From Bradyrhizobium sp. RP6 (GTDB lineage: Bacteria > Pseudomonadota > Alphaproteobacteria > Rhizobiales > Xanthobacteraceae), in the NCBI RefSeq assembly GCF_003837805.1, contig NZ_RQIT01000036.1:1-40723 (forward strand): DNA of 40,723 nt, given 5' to 3'. The notes beneath the pieces were generated by a model. That model searched no databases and was not told where the DNA came from. It saw only the letters and a program-made list of their open reading frames with translations. Below are positions 8,710-16,617 of this stretch, piece after piece. Positions within the stretch are counted from its first letter, which is position 1; every line of letters begins with the position of its first letter. Made by a program: the position numbers and the translations under genes.

Positions 8710-9279
8710 TCACCAATACCGGTACGGATACTGCCAGCGCGGCCAGTGGCAGACGCGGCGCGGGCCGTAGTAAGTCCAGACGATCCGGCAGCGGCGCGGG
8801 TAGTGGTAATAGGGATAGTACCCGCCAACATAATAGCGCCGGTGGAAGTGACGATAACCGTAGTGCGGGCGATGATGGCCCCAGTGACGGTGGTAGCCGC
8901 CATATCCGCCATGCCGAAAGCCGCCGTAGCGATAGGCTCCGACATGACGGTGATGAAAGGCCGGCGCGGCACGGAAGCCGCCGATATGGCCACCACGAAA
9001 TCCACCGCCGTGGAAACCGCCAATATGTCGCCCGCCGCCATGGAAGCCGCCTCCGCGGAAACCTCCGCCGTGAAAGCCATGTCCACCATGCCCGCCGCCG
9101 TGGCGAATCTGCGTGACGAGATCGCCGGCCGCGGCCTTCGTTGCGGGTGACGTCGCCGGATTGATCAAGGTGAGCGCATCAGCGCGACGCGCGGTGCCGG
9201 CCGACAGCATCAGCGTCGCGGCGGCCGCAAGTCCGAGCAGGCGCATCGGGCTCGTCCCGAGGCCGAACATTCTCAGCAT
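8710..9279 (-). CDS. Secreted Gly/His/Tyr-rich protein
   Basis: A 189-residue protein starting at ATG 9279 with a good gggagga ribosome binding site. A long signal-like N-terminus (hydrophobic LLGLAAAATLMLSAG, then TARRADA) is followed by a low-complexity region built of HGGGF / FRGG / GGFHGG repeats (about residues 60-105), then a Tyr/His/Arg-rich tail with YYPYYHYPRR, the RIVWTYYGPRR segment and final YRYW. The Cys-containing C-terminus (PRRCRIVW ... RRVCHWPRW) resembles small secreted rhizobial proteins of unknown function. His-rich repeats suggest metal or surface binding, but that is inference. Confidence 0.75.
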   Translation of the reverse strand: MLRMFGLGTSPMRLLGLAAAATLMLSAGTARRADALTLINPATSPATKAAAGDLVTQIRHGGGHGGHGFHGGGFRGGGFHGGGRHIGGFHGGGFRGGHIGGFRAAPAFHHRHVGAYRYGGFRHGGYGGYHRHWGHHRPHYGYRHFHRRYYVGGYYPYYHYPRRCRIVWTYYGPRRVCHWPRWQYPYRYW

Positions 9280-9456
9280 GGAATCCTCCCTGAATCTGGA
9301 CAGCAGAGCTGCGGCGCGACGTCTCGGCCTCGCCATTGCTGTTCAATAACGGTCGCACCCTCGGGTAAACTGAGGAGAGCGAGGTGAACGCGCCATGAAT
9401 GAACGACACTGCGCTCCGCGATGCGACGCAGTGCCGCGACGGGAGGAATTTTGCAG

Positions 9457-9756
9457 ATGACCGTCTACGCCATTGCGCAATTGAAGATGACCGACCGCGC
9501 GGCCTATGACCGCTATCAGGCGCGGTTCTTCGACGTGTTCAGGAAGTACAACGGACGGCTGCTCGCCGCCGACGAACATCCGCGCGTGCTCGAAGGCGCA
9601 TGGCCGCATGACAAGCTGGTCATGATGTCGTTTCCCGACGAGGCCTCGTTCCTCGCCTTCTCGAACTCGCCGGAGTACGAGGACATCTCGCGTGATCGCA
9701 AGGCCGGCGCGCAGGCGACCGTGCTGCTGGTCAAGGGATTTGCGCCCACGGGCTAG
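9457..9756 (+). CDS. DUF1330 family protein
   Basis: A 99-residue protein with the DUF1330 ferredoxin-like (dimeric alpha-beta barrel) pattern: YAIAQLKMTDRAAYDRYQ at the start, YNGRLLAADEHPRVLEG in the middle, FPDEASFLAFSNSPEY next, and a final LVKGF strand. No enzymatic function is established for the family. ATG 9457 is chosen because gggaggaa sits 9 bases upstream; the frame extends back to 9421 without support. It is divergent from the Gly/His-rich gene and ends 4 bases before a convergent secreted protein gene. Confidence 0.85.
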   Translation: MTVYAIAQLKMTDRAAYDRYQARFFDVFRKYNGRLLAADEHPRVLEGAWPHDKLVMMSFPDEASFLAFSNSPEYEDISRDRKAGAQATVLLVKGFAPTG

Positions 9757-9760
9757 CGGT

Positions 9761-10021
9761 TCACCAGAAGGGCCCGTAGCCGAACACGAAGGGCGCGGGC
9801 ACGCCATAGGGATAGGGACGGTAGTGGACGGGCCGCGCGTAGTAGCGCGGATCACGGCGCACGGCAGGCCGCACGATGTCATGCGTGCGCGCCGGCCGTC
9901 GTGCATCGAAAACCGCGATTCCCGCCGAGGCCTCCGGCTTCGTCGCCCTGTGCGCCGCGGAAGCGCGGGGCAGGCCCGCAGCGAGCGCGACGGCAACGAC
10001 GCATATAACCCATCTCGCCAT
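9761..10021 (-). CDS. Small secreted Tyr/Pro-rich protein
   Basis: An 86-residue protein from ATG 10021. Signal peptide MARWVICVVAVALAAG with probable cleavage after RASA. The mature part is Arg/Pro/Tyr-rich and ends in an aromatic tail (YYARPVHYRPYPYG ... FVFGYGPFW). No family is recognised. Composition resembles the C-terminus of the protein at 8710-9279 and the protein at 10069-10383, making a local cluster of small exported proteins. The gene is convergent with, and 4 bases from, the DUF1330 gene. Confidence 0.65.
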   Translation of the reverse strand: MARWVICVVAVALAAGLPRASAAHRATKPEASAGIAVFDARRPARTHDIVRPAVRRDPRYYARPVHYRPYPYGVPAPFVFGYGPFW

Positions 10022-10068
10022 GATGACCCCGTGAGGCTTCCGCGCTGCGCGCTCGTGTTGAACCGGCG

Positions 10069-10383
10069 TTAGCCCGGGCGCCAGTAGCAACTCACGCGCG
10101 GCACGATCACGGTGCCGCTCGGCCGGTATTCCTGCACATAGGTGGCGTTGCACACGCGGACCGCATTCGGCCCCGGATTGTAGCGCGGATAGACGCCGTC
10201 GGGGCTGTAATAGGGCGTGACACGCAGGCGGGCGGGGTGGCGCTTGCGCGACGGGGGGATGTCATCAGGCGCGGCCGTCTGCGCGAGCCTCACCCCGGGG
10301 GCCACCGTCTGGGCCTCCGCGCCGACACAAAACTGCGAAAACAACCCCATGCACAGTAGCGTCAGCGCTGTTTTTGCTCGCAT
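10069..10383 (-). CDS. Small secreted protein with two cysteines
   Basis: A 104-residue protein from ATG 10383. The signal peptide (MRAKTALTLLCMGLF ... GAEAQ) is followed by a Pro/Arg linker and a C-terminal domain of about 45 residues: RVTPYYSPDGVYPRYNPGPN, VRVCNATYVQEYRPSG, VIVPRVSCYWRPG. The two cysteines could form a disulfide in the periplasm. This C-terminal pattern is one I associate with hypothetical proteins of Bradyrhizobium; function unknown. It lies 47 bases upstream of the gene at 10021 on the same strand, so the two may be cotranscribed. Confidence 0.7.
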   Translation of the reverse strand: MRAKTALTLLCMGLFSQFCVGAEAQTVAPGVRLAQTAAPDDIPPSRKRHPARLRVTPYYSPDGVYPRYNPGPNAVRVCNATYVQEYRPSGTVIVPRVSCYWRPG

Positions 10384-10544
10384 TTTTTCGGCCCACCTGA
10401 AACGTCCCAATCAAGGCCCACGCTCCCCGTTTTGGCGGCGGCCGTCAACCTCGCCGCGCTTATAAAGCCAGACGCATCGCCAAGGAACCCGCGCCGGCCT
10501 CCGTTTCGATGGAATTGAAACGAGCTCCGGATTTCTTGCTCCGA

Positions 10545-10590
10545 CGCATTTTCTTCACGCGAACCGGTATCCACTTCGCTCCAAAACGCT
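10545..10590. repeat. Rhizobiales intergenic repeat, gaaccggtatccacttcgct type
   Basis: The segment from cgcattttcttcacgcgaac through ccggtatccacttcgct to aaaacgct matches a short sequence I recognise as dispersed in Bradyrhizobium and relatives. It sits 14 bases upstream of the metallopeptidase gene and may be part of its leader. 10384-10544 holds no other feature I can support. Confidence 0.55.
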
Positions 10591-10603
10591 TTAGAAGAAG
10601 CCC

Positions 10604-11002
10604 ATGTGGACGGAATTGAAAGCGCCCTCGCTGGCCGAGATGGAAGCAACGGCGCACGACATCTTCGAGGGGCTGCCGGCGGAATTTCGCGGGCTGTGCG
10701 AGGGCGTCATCATCCGCGTCGACGACTTCCCCACCGAGGAGGTCCTGGACGAGATGGAATGCGAGAGCGAGTTCGACCTGCTCGGGCTGTTCCAGGGCGT
10801 CGGCCTGCCGCAACAGAGTTTCGGCGACGTGGCGCGGCTGCCCAACATGGTCTGGCTCTACCGCCGCCCGATCCTGGATTACTGGGCCGAGCACGACGAA
10901 AGCCTCGGCCATATCGTCCGCCACGTCCTGATCCACGAGATCGGCCACCATTTTGGCCTGTCGGACGACGATATGGAGGCGATTGAGGCCAAGGCGGAGT
11001 AG
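10604..11002 (+). CDS. Minizincin-like metallopeptidase family protein
   Basis: A 132-residue protein of the small acidic metallopeptidase family (COG3824 type). The zinc site HExxHxxGxxD is complete: His111, Glu112, His115 and Asp121 in IHEIGHHFGLSD. Upstream conserved parts are FRGLCEGVIIRVDDFP, LLGLFQGVGL and IWLYRRPILDYW-like residues (MVWLYRRPILDYW). There is no signal peptide, so it is probably cytoplasmic. Its substrates are unknown. The gene is 75 bases upstream of leuD on the same strand, and could be cotranscribed with it. Confidence 0.88.
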   Translation: MWTELKAPSLAEMEATAHDIFEGLPAEFRGLCEGVIIRVDDFPTEEVLDEMECESEFDLLGLFQGVGLPQQSFGDVARLPNMVWLYRRPILDYWAEHDESLGHIVRHVLIHEIGHHFGLSDDDMEAIEAKAE

Positions 11003-11077
11003 ATCTGCCGAATTCGGCCTAGGATTTGGCCTCCGATCGCGATAAATACCGGCTTCCCTGAACCAGAAAGCGCAACC

Positions 11078-11683
11078 ATGGACAAGTTCACCACGCTGGA
11101 AGGCGTCGCGGCGCCGCTGAAGATCATCAATGTCGACACCGACATGATCATTCCGAAGCAGTACCTCAAGACCATCAAGCGCACCGGCCTTGGCAAGGGG
11201 CTCTTCTCCGAGCAGCGCTACAAGGACGATGGCAGCGAGAACCCCGATTTCGTCCTCAACCAGCCCGCCTATCGCAATGCGAAGGTGCTGGTGGCCGGCG
11301 ATAATTTCGGCTGCGGCTCGAGCCGCGAGCACGCGCCCTGGGCGCTGCTCGATTTCGGCATCCGCTGCGTAATCTCGACCTCGTTCGGCGACATCTTCTA
11401 CAACAACTGCTTCAAGAACGGCATTCTGCCGATCCGCGTCTCGCAGGAAGACCTCGACAAGCTGTTCGACGATGCCGAGCGCGGCGCCAATGCTACGCTG
11501 ACGATCGACCTGCCGAACCAGGAGATCCGCGGCCCCGACGGCGGCAAGGTCAAGTTCGAGATCGATCCGTTCCGCAAGCACTGCCTGATCAACGGCCTCG
11601 ACGATATCGGCCTCACCATGGAGAAGAAGGCCTCGATCGACAGCTACGAGGAGAAGCTCAAGCGCGAGCGCGCCTGGGCCTGA
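11078..11683 (+). CDS. leuD: 3-isopropylmalate dehydratase small subunit
   Basis: Swivel-domain subunit of isopropylmalate isomerase; works with LeuC. It has 201 residues, the usual length for the proteobacterial form. Conserved parts: NVDTDMIIPKQYLKTIKRTG, the DNFGCGSSREHAPWAL substrate-recognition loop, and SFGDIFYNNCFKNGILP. The start is ATG 11078 without a strong ribosome binding site. It is separated from leuC by 2.8 kb. Confidence 0.97.
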   Translation: MDKFTTLEGVAAPLKIINVDTDMIIPKQYLKTIKRTGLGKGLFSEQRYKDDGSENPDFVLNQPAYRNAKVLVAGDNFGCGSSREHAPWALLDFGIRCVISTSFGDIFYNNCFKNGILPIRVSQEDLDKLFDDAERGANATLTIDLPNQEIRGPDGGKVKFEIDPFRKHCLINGLDDIGLTMEKKASIDSYEEKLKRERAWA

Positions 11684-11696
11684 TCTCATATTTCCT

Positions 11697-11745
11697 GAGC
11701 ATGACCTTTCCGGAAAACCGCCGCACACTTTTCCGGATCATGCTC
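11697..11745. repeat. Palindromic repeat, gagcatga ... tcatgctc type
   Basis: gagcatgacctttccggaaa pairs with the 3' arm cttttccggatcatgctc around a short loop. This 49-bp hairpin is a repeat I recognise as frequent in Bradyrhizobium intergenic DNA. It follows leuD by 13 bases and may terminate it. Confidence 0.75.
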
Positions 11746-11824
11746 TGGTTTTCGTTCGAGCCCTGGTGCGTCATCCGCGCCGGGGCTTTTTCTTTGCTCC
11801 GGTTATCCCGTAAAGCTTTTCCTC

Positions 11825-12610
11825 ATGCTGCCCGAGATCGTCACCTTCTGGCATGGCCCGATGGACGCGCTGCGCCGGACCTGTCTTCGCTCACAGCTCG
11901 CTGCGGGCCACAAGGTCACGGTCTACAGCTTTGATCCCATTCCCGGCCTGCCGGCTGGCATCGAGAATGCCGAGGCCGAGGCAATCCTGCCGCACGCGTT
12001 CTCCGAACGCTTGCGACCGCCGCAGCCGGACGGCAGCTGGCGCGACTGGACCACGCTGCAGTTCAGCGACTTCTTCCGCATGAAACTGATGGCGAAGAAT
12101 CTCGGCCTCTGGCTCGATGCCGACGTGCTGCTCCTGAAGCCCGTCGAGATCGATCCGGCAAAGCCCTACTTCGCCTGGGAGCGGCGGCGCCAGCTCGGCA
12201 ACTCCGTGATCTATCTTCCGCCCGGGCACGGCATCGTGCGCGCATTCGAGGAACTGATGGAGCAGGAGGAGCTGACGCCGAACTGGCTGTCGCTGCGCCA
12301 CCGCATCACCTTCATCATGCGCCGCCTGCGCGGCGGATCGAGCCGCCTCTCGGATATTCGCGTCGCGATCTACGGCCCTGCCGCGCTGACCGCGCTCGCG
12401 CGCCGCACCGGCGAATTGCAGAACGCACTCCCGAAGCAGTCGTTCTACGCCGTGCATGCCGAGCCGAAACTTTTCTTCGATCCTTCGAGCTATCTCGGCC
12501 TCGTCACCAGCCCCGAGATCATCGGCCTGCACATCTCGCCCAAGGGCCGCGGCGGCGAAAAGCCGATTCCGGGCAGCCTGTATGCCTGGGCGGCGGAGCG
12601 ATTCGGCTAA
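11825..12610 (+). CDS. DXD-motif glycosyltransferase, GT32-like
   Basis: A 261-residue protein with the pattern of the Gly_transf_sug / capsular polysaccharide synthesis group: VTFWHGPMDALRRTC at the start, then SDFFRMKLMAKNLGLWLDADV, where Asp98-Ala-Asp100 is the metal and nucleotide-sugar-binding DXD motif. It should transfer a sugar from a nucleotide donor to a surface polysaccharide or lipid. Donor and acceptor cannot be told. There is no transmembrane segment. It stands alone, flanked by palindromic repeats, with no polysaccharide cluster nearby. Confidence 0.75.
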   Translation: MLPEIVTFWHGPMDALRRTCLRSQLAAGHKVTVYSFDPIPGLPAGIENAEAEAILPHAFSERLRPPQPDGSWRDWTTLQFSDFFRMKLMAKNLGLWLDADVLLLKPVEIDPAKPYFAWERRRQLGNSVIYLPPGHGIVRAFEELMEQEELTPNWLSLRHRITFIMRRLRGGSSRLSDIRVAIYGPAALTALARRTGELQNALPKQSFYAVHAEPKLFFDPSSYLGLVTSPEIIGLHISPKGRGGEKPIPGSLYAWAAERFG

Positions 12611-12621
12611 GCGTGCGCCCA

Positions 12622-12745
12622 TGTCCCGGACGCGGTGCAGCGCGTAGCGGTGCGCCGCAGAGCCGGGACCCAGAGACCCAGAGATGCGGCGAGATGGGTC
12701 CCGGCCCTGCGCAGCAGCGTTGCACGCTGCAGCGCGTCCGGGACA
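12622..12745. repeat. Palindromic intergenic repeat, gtcccggac type
   Basis: Perfect 12-bp inverted ends tgtcccggacgc and gcgtccgggaca enclose inner arms that include gccgggaccca and tgggtcccggc. It is the same family as 1220-1357. It fills most of the 240-base gap between the glycosyltransferase and the DUF6455-type gene. Confidence 0.8.
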
Positions 12746-12850
12746 CGAGATCGATCTCCGGGGGCTTCTCCCAGTTTGATCCAGCGCAACGCGCTCCTGC
12801 ACCATTGTGCTTAATTCGCTCCAGTTTCCGACGTCCGAATGGAGCTTTCC

Positions 12851-13270
12851 ATGAGCACCGCAAGCAGGCCATATCCCATCGTTCAGGATCTCATCGAGTC
12901 CTTTGCGAGCTGGCTGAAGCATCGCCGCGAGATGAACGAGATGCGGCAGCTCGATCGCGCCGATTTCGACCGGATCGCGAATGATCTCAGGATCGCGCCA
13001 GATGATCTCGAAGAGCTGGTCCGTCACGGCCGGCACGCCGCCGACGAACTCCCGAAGATGCTGGAGCAGCTCGGCATCAGCGCCGAGCGGCTCGGGCGGG
13101 CGCAGCCCCTGCTGCTGCGCGACATGGAGCGGACCTGTTCGCTCTGCAATCACAAGGGAGAATGCGACCGCGATCTCACTGAGGGCACGGCCGCGGAGAA
13201 CTATCACGGCTATTGCGCCAACGCCTCGACGCTGGAGTCGCTCGATCGCGCCGACCTCGCGCCGCGCTGA
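12851..13270 (+). CDS. DUF6455-type protein with four-cysteine cluster
   Basis: A 139-residue protein. The N-terminal half is helical, with many charged residues (SFASWLKHRREMNEMRQLDR) and a domain with IANDLRIAPDDLEELVRHG. The C-terminal half has Cys96, Cys99, Cys105 and Cys122 in CSLCNHKGEC ... GYCAN, a pattern I associate with DUF6455; these could bind zinc or an Fe-S cluster. The start is ATG 12851 because ggag lies 6 bases upstream; ATG 12839 would add four residues. There is no signal peptide. It converges with the TPR-caspase gene, 18 bases away. Confidence 0.75.
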   Translation: MSTASRPYPIVQDLIESFASWLKHRREMNEMRQLDRADFDRIANDLRIAPDDLEELVRHGRHAADELPKMLEQLGISAERLGRAQPLLLRDMERTCSLCNHKGECDRDLTEGTAAENYHGYCANASTLESLDRADLAPR

Positions 13271-13288
13271 GTTGCACCTCGCGCGAGG

Positions 13289-14770
13289 TCACCTGCCAGC
13301 AACGAAATAGAAGTCCTGCCGTCCGGAGATCGAGCCGTAGCTGAACGGCTTTTGCCTGCGGCCAGTCGCCTCCATGACGTCGTCGCGAACGAAATCGAAC
13401 AGCCTGCGAACCTCGAGACCCGGCGTCGGAAGGTTCTTGACGAAGGCGGTCGCGAACGGACTGTTGATCCCGTCACCGTCGAGCGCGGTCTCGCCGTCCT
13501 TGGCGGCATAGACCACCAGCGTGCCCGCCTCCGGCTCGACAGGCGCCAGACCTCGCGACACCGAACGCGACGCCACCGTCATCGTGCGCTTCATTTGGGC
13601 CGCGAACGGATTGTCGCGGCAGGCATCGAGAATGACGAGACGCAGCTTCCTGGCGCGCTCCGCCGCATTGAGAACCTGATCGACCGGAACGGCTTCGAAT
13701 CCGATCTCGCGATCCGCCGCGATCTTCGCGTCCGTCGGAATGAGATAATTGACGCCGCCGACCTCCATGCCGTGTCCGGCATAATACACGACCGCCCAAT
13801 CCGCCGTCTCCGCGCGTGCAGCGAACTCGCGCAAGGCATTCACCAGCGCATCCTTGCGAAGATCGGTCAGCAGAGTCACGGCTTCGAACCCGGTGAGCCT
13901 CAGCACATCGGCGACGAGGCTCGCATCGCGGACGGGGTTCGGCAGTGCGGCCACGTTCTCATAAGCCGAGTTGCCGATGACGAGGGCGATACGGCGATCA
14001 CCGTTCGCAACCCCGGGCGCCACGACAGCCGGAGGGACGCCGGCTTTCTCGACCAGTATCGTAGCTGGCCGCGGTGAAGGCAGGGCGGAGAGCCGCTCAC
14101 GCGCCTTGTCCAGAGCCCATCTTGTGGCGCTCTGGGTCAGTCCGAGCGTGGCGTTGAAGTCGGCCCTTGCTTTGACGAAATCGCCGCGCTTCTCGTAGGC
14201 GAGCCCGCGATTGACATAGGCGTTCGCATAGCTGGGATCAACGCGTATCGTTTCAGTGTAGTCGGCGATGGCGCGGTCGGCGTCGCCCTTCTTGCCGTAG
14301 GCGTTGCCGCGATTGAAATACGCGTTTGCGTTCGTCGGCTGCAGGCGGACCGCTTCGGTATAATCGGCAATGGCCCGATCGGTGTTGCCCTTGTTGCTGT
14401 AGGCGTTGCCTCGGTTGTAGTAGGCATTCGCATACGCGGGATCGTGCCGAATCGTCGCCGTGTAATCCGCGATCGCGCGGTCATTGTCGCCCTTGTTGCT
14501 GTAGGCGTTGCCCCGGTTGTAGTGGGCGTTCGCATGAGCCGGATCAAGCCGGATCGCCGCGGTGTAGTCGGCTATGGCGCGGTCATTGTCGCCGTTGGCC
14601 GCATAGGCATTGCCCCGGTTGTAGTACGCATTCGCGTCCTTGGGATCTCGCCGTATGGCCTCCGATGCGGCGGCAATGGCAGCGCTCGCCTCGCCTTTGG
14701 GGCGGTCGTTGGCGGCAGCCGGGGCAGCAAGGATAAGAAGTGCGAGGCAATAGAATAATTTGCGCAGCAT
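13289..14770 (-). CDS. Periplasmic TPR-caspase (peptidase C14 / orthocaspase) protein
   Basis: A 493-residue protein from ATG 14770 (GTG 14782 is an alternative). A signal peptide (LFYCLALLILAAPAAA) is followed by five tetratricopeptide repeats of exactly 34 residues (47-80, 81-114, 115-148, 149-182, 183 to about 212; core YNRGNAY..KGD.DRAIADY). After a Pro-rich linker comes a caspase-like domain from about 258 (RRIALVIGNSAYENV). The His-Cys dyad is complete: His333 in YYAGHG and Cys384 in LDACRDNPF. It should be an Arg/Lys-specific peptidase by analogy with orthocaspases, here exported with a protein-binding TPR module. The TPR units are near-identical at DNA level with a 102-bp period. Confidence 0.9.
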   Translation of the reverse strand: MLRKLFYCLALLILAAPAAANDRPKGEASAAIAAASEAIRRDPKDANAYYNRGNAYAANGDNDRAIADYTAAIRLDPAHANAHYNRGNAYSNKGDNDRAIADYTATIRHDPAYANAYYNRGNAYSNKGNTDRAIADYTEAVRLQPTNANAYFNRGNAYGKKGDADRAIADYTETIRVDPSYANAYVNRGLAYEKRGDFVKARADFNATLGLTQSATRWALDKARERLSALPSPRPATILVEKAGVPPAVVAPGVANGDRRIALVIGNSAYENVAALPNPVRDASLVADVLRLTGFEAVTLLTDLRKDALVNALREFAARAETADWAVVYYAGHGMEVGGVNYLIPTDAKIAADREIGFEAVPVDQVLNAAERARKLRLVILDACRDNPFAAQMKRTMTVASRSVSRGLAPVEPEAGTLVVYAAKDGETALDGDGINSPFATAFVKNLPTPGLEVRRLFDFVRDDVMEATGRRQKPFSYGSISGRQDFYFVAGR

Positions 14771-14949
14771 ACGAAAGCCCACTCGCCATATCAGGGACGG
14801 GAAGCACTATTCAAACAACGCAAATTTATCGGAGCAATCAGCCGGACTGTGTGATCTAAGTTACAGGAATCCTGGCGCACCAGGCGAGCGGCTTATCGTT
14901 ACTGACGGGAAATCCGCCCCAGGCGGACATCCGCCGCCCGGACCTCTCT

Positions 14950-15831
14950 TCAGCCCTTCCCCAGCGCGGCGATCGCGTCCGCGATCTCGATGGTGCGGCG
15001 GGCCATGTCGGCGTGCAGGCGCTCCACCATGGCGCCGTCGAGGCGGATCGCGCCGCGCGAGGCGTTCTCGGGCAGCTCGAACGCGGCGATGATCTTGCGG
15101 GCGCGCGCGACTTCCTCTTCGGGAGGCGTGAAGATCGCGTTGCAGGCGTCGATCTGCGAGGGGTGGATCAGCGTCTTGCCGTCGAAGCCGAGATCGCGGC
15201 CTTGCGCGCATTCGGTGGCGAAGCCGTCGGAATTGGCGATGTCGCTGTAGGGCCCGTCGAGGATTTCGAGGCCGTGGGCGCGCGTCGCCAGGATGCAGTG
15301 GGTGATCATCGGGATCATCGCGGCGCGTCCCGGCAGCATCCGGATCCGCGTCTCGCGCGAGATGTCGTTCGGGCCGAACACGAAGCCGGAGAGGCGCCGC
15401 GACGGATCGCGCCCGGAGGCGGCGAGTTCCTCGGCATGCAGCACCGCGCGCGCGGTCTCGATCATGGCCCAGACCTTCACGGTCGGCGCGGCGCCAAGCT
15501 CGGCGAGGCGGCGGCCGATGGCGTCGAGATCCTCGATGCTTGAAACTTTTGGAACCAGGATGCCGTCGGGCGATGCCTTGGCGGCCATCGCGATGTCGTC
15601 GGCCCACCATTGGCTGTCGAGGCCGTTGGTCCGGATCAAAATCTCGCGCTTGCCAAAACCCTTGGCCGCGATCGCCGCGGCAATGCCGTCACGCGCCGCC
15701 GCCTTGGCCTCGGGGGCGACCGAGTCTTCCAGATCGAGGATCAGGCCGTCCGCGGCAAGATTGCGCGCCTTTTCCAGCGCGCGGGGATTGGAGCCGGGCA
15801 TGAACAGGTGGCTGCGGCGGGGGCGGGTCAT
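14950..15831 (-). CDS. HpcH/HpaI-CitE family CoA-ester lyase
   Basis: A 293-residue TIM-barrel lyase of the CitE / malyl-CoA lyase family. Family residues visible: RSHLFMPGSNPR at the N-terminus, ILDLEDSV, Arg68 in IRTNG, Glu125 in MIET, and Asp156 in FGPNDIS, which bind the acyl-CoA and Mg2+. The C-terminal HPSQIDACNAIF segment is also present. It probably cleaves or forms a 3-hydroxyacyl-CoA (malyl-CoA, citramalyl-CoA or similar), but the exact substrate is open. ATG 15831 is chosen for aggaaggaa about 9 bases upstream. It is divergent from the carbonic anhydrase gene. The 179 bases before the caspase gene hold only two small hairpins (14871-14884, 14913-14927). Confidence 0.88.
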   Translation of the reverse strand: MTRPRRSHLFMPGSNPRALEKARNLAADGLILDLEDSVAPEAKAAARDGIAAAIAAKGFGKREILIRTNGLDSQWWADDIAMAAKASPDGILVPKVSSIEDLDAIGRRLAELGAAPTVKVWAMIETARAVLHAEELAASGRDPSRRLSGFVFGPNDISRETRIRMLPGRAAMIPMITHCILATRAHGLEILDGPYSDIANSDGFATECAQGRDLGFDGKTLIHPSQIDACNAIFTPPEEEVARARKIIAAFELPENASRGAIRLDGAMVERLHADMARRTIEIADAIAALGKG

Positions 15832-15934
15832 GCTGGCGTTCCTTCCTCGTCTGTCGTCCGACATCAGCCGATAGCACCTGGCCTGCCCATTCGAAAGGCT
15901 TGTTCGCTCCTGCGGTCTATGATTAGGCATAGGT

Positions 15935-16576
15935 ATGATGACATTCCCGAAGCATTTGCTGGAAGGCTACAAAGCCTTCGCCACCCAGCGGCTGCCAACC
16001 GAGCAGACCCGCTATCGCGATCTGTCGGTGAAGGGGCAGTCGCCGGAAGTGATGGTGATCGGCTGCTGCGACAGCCGCGTCTCGCCGGAGGTGATCTTCG
16101 ACGTCGGCCCCGGCGAATTGTTCGTGGTCCGCAACATCGCCAACCTCGTGCCGGTGTATCAGCCCGACGGCGCCGCCCATGGCGTCTCGGCCGCGCTGGA
16201 ATATGCCGTGACGGTGCTGAAGGTGAAGCACATCGTCATCCTCGGCCACGCGCAATGCGGCGGCATACGCGCCTTCGTCGACAAGATCGAGCCGCTCACG
16301 CCCGGCGACTTCATCGGCAAATGGATGCAGATGTTCATCAAGCCGGGCGAAGTGGTCGAGCAGCGCCAGCACGAGAGCATGGCGCAGTTCGTCGAGCGGA
16401 TCGAGAAGGCCGCCGTGTTCCGCAGCCTGGAAAACCTGATGACCTTCCCGTTCGTGCGCAAGGCTGTGGAGAGCGGCCAGATGCAGACGCACGGCGCCTA
16501 TTTCGGCGTCGCGGAGGGATCCTTGTTCGTGCTGGATAAGGCGACGAAGGAATTCAAGAAGGCAAATGGCGAGTAG
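15935..16576 (+). CDS. Beta-class carbonic anhydrase
   Basis: Zinc enzyme interconverting CO2 and bicarbonate. It has 213 residues. Zinc ligands Cys44 (CCDSRV), His105 and Cys108 (HAQCGG), with the Asp46-Arg48 dyad, are all present; RNIANLVP is the usual family segment. There is no signal peptide, so it is cytoplasmic. The start is ATG 15935 or the adjacent ATG 15938. It is divergent from the CitE-like lyase and converges on asd. It may supply bicarbonate for carboxylases. Confidence 0.95.
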   Translation: MMTFPKHLLEGYKAFATQRLPTEQTRYRDLSVKGQSPEVMVIGCCDSRVSPEVIFDVGPGELFVVRNIANLVPVYQPDGAAHGVSAALEYAVTVLKVKHIVILGHAQCGGIRAFVDKIEPLTPGDFIGKWMQMFIKPGEVVEQRQHESMAQFVERIEKAAVFRSLENLMTFPFVRKAVESGQMQTHGAYFGVAEGSLFVLDKATKEFKKANGE

Positions 16577-16617
16577 CGAATGGGAAACGCCATTCGCTGC
16601 TCCCTATTCGCCACCTT

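Noticed and set aside
10460..11728. Minus-strand frame of about 420 codons over the metallopeptidase and leuD
   Set aside because: It is antisense to two well-supported genes.
14170..14660. Regular 102-bp tandem repeat resembling a CRISPR or minisatellite
   Set aside because: The period equals 34 codons and the translation is five TPR motifs in one reading frame of the caspase gene, so it is coding.
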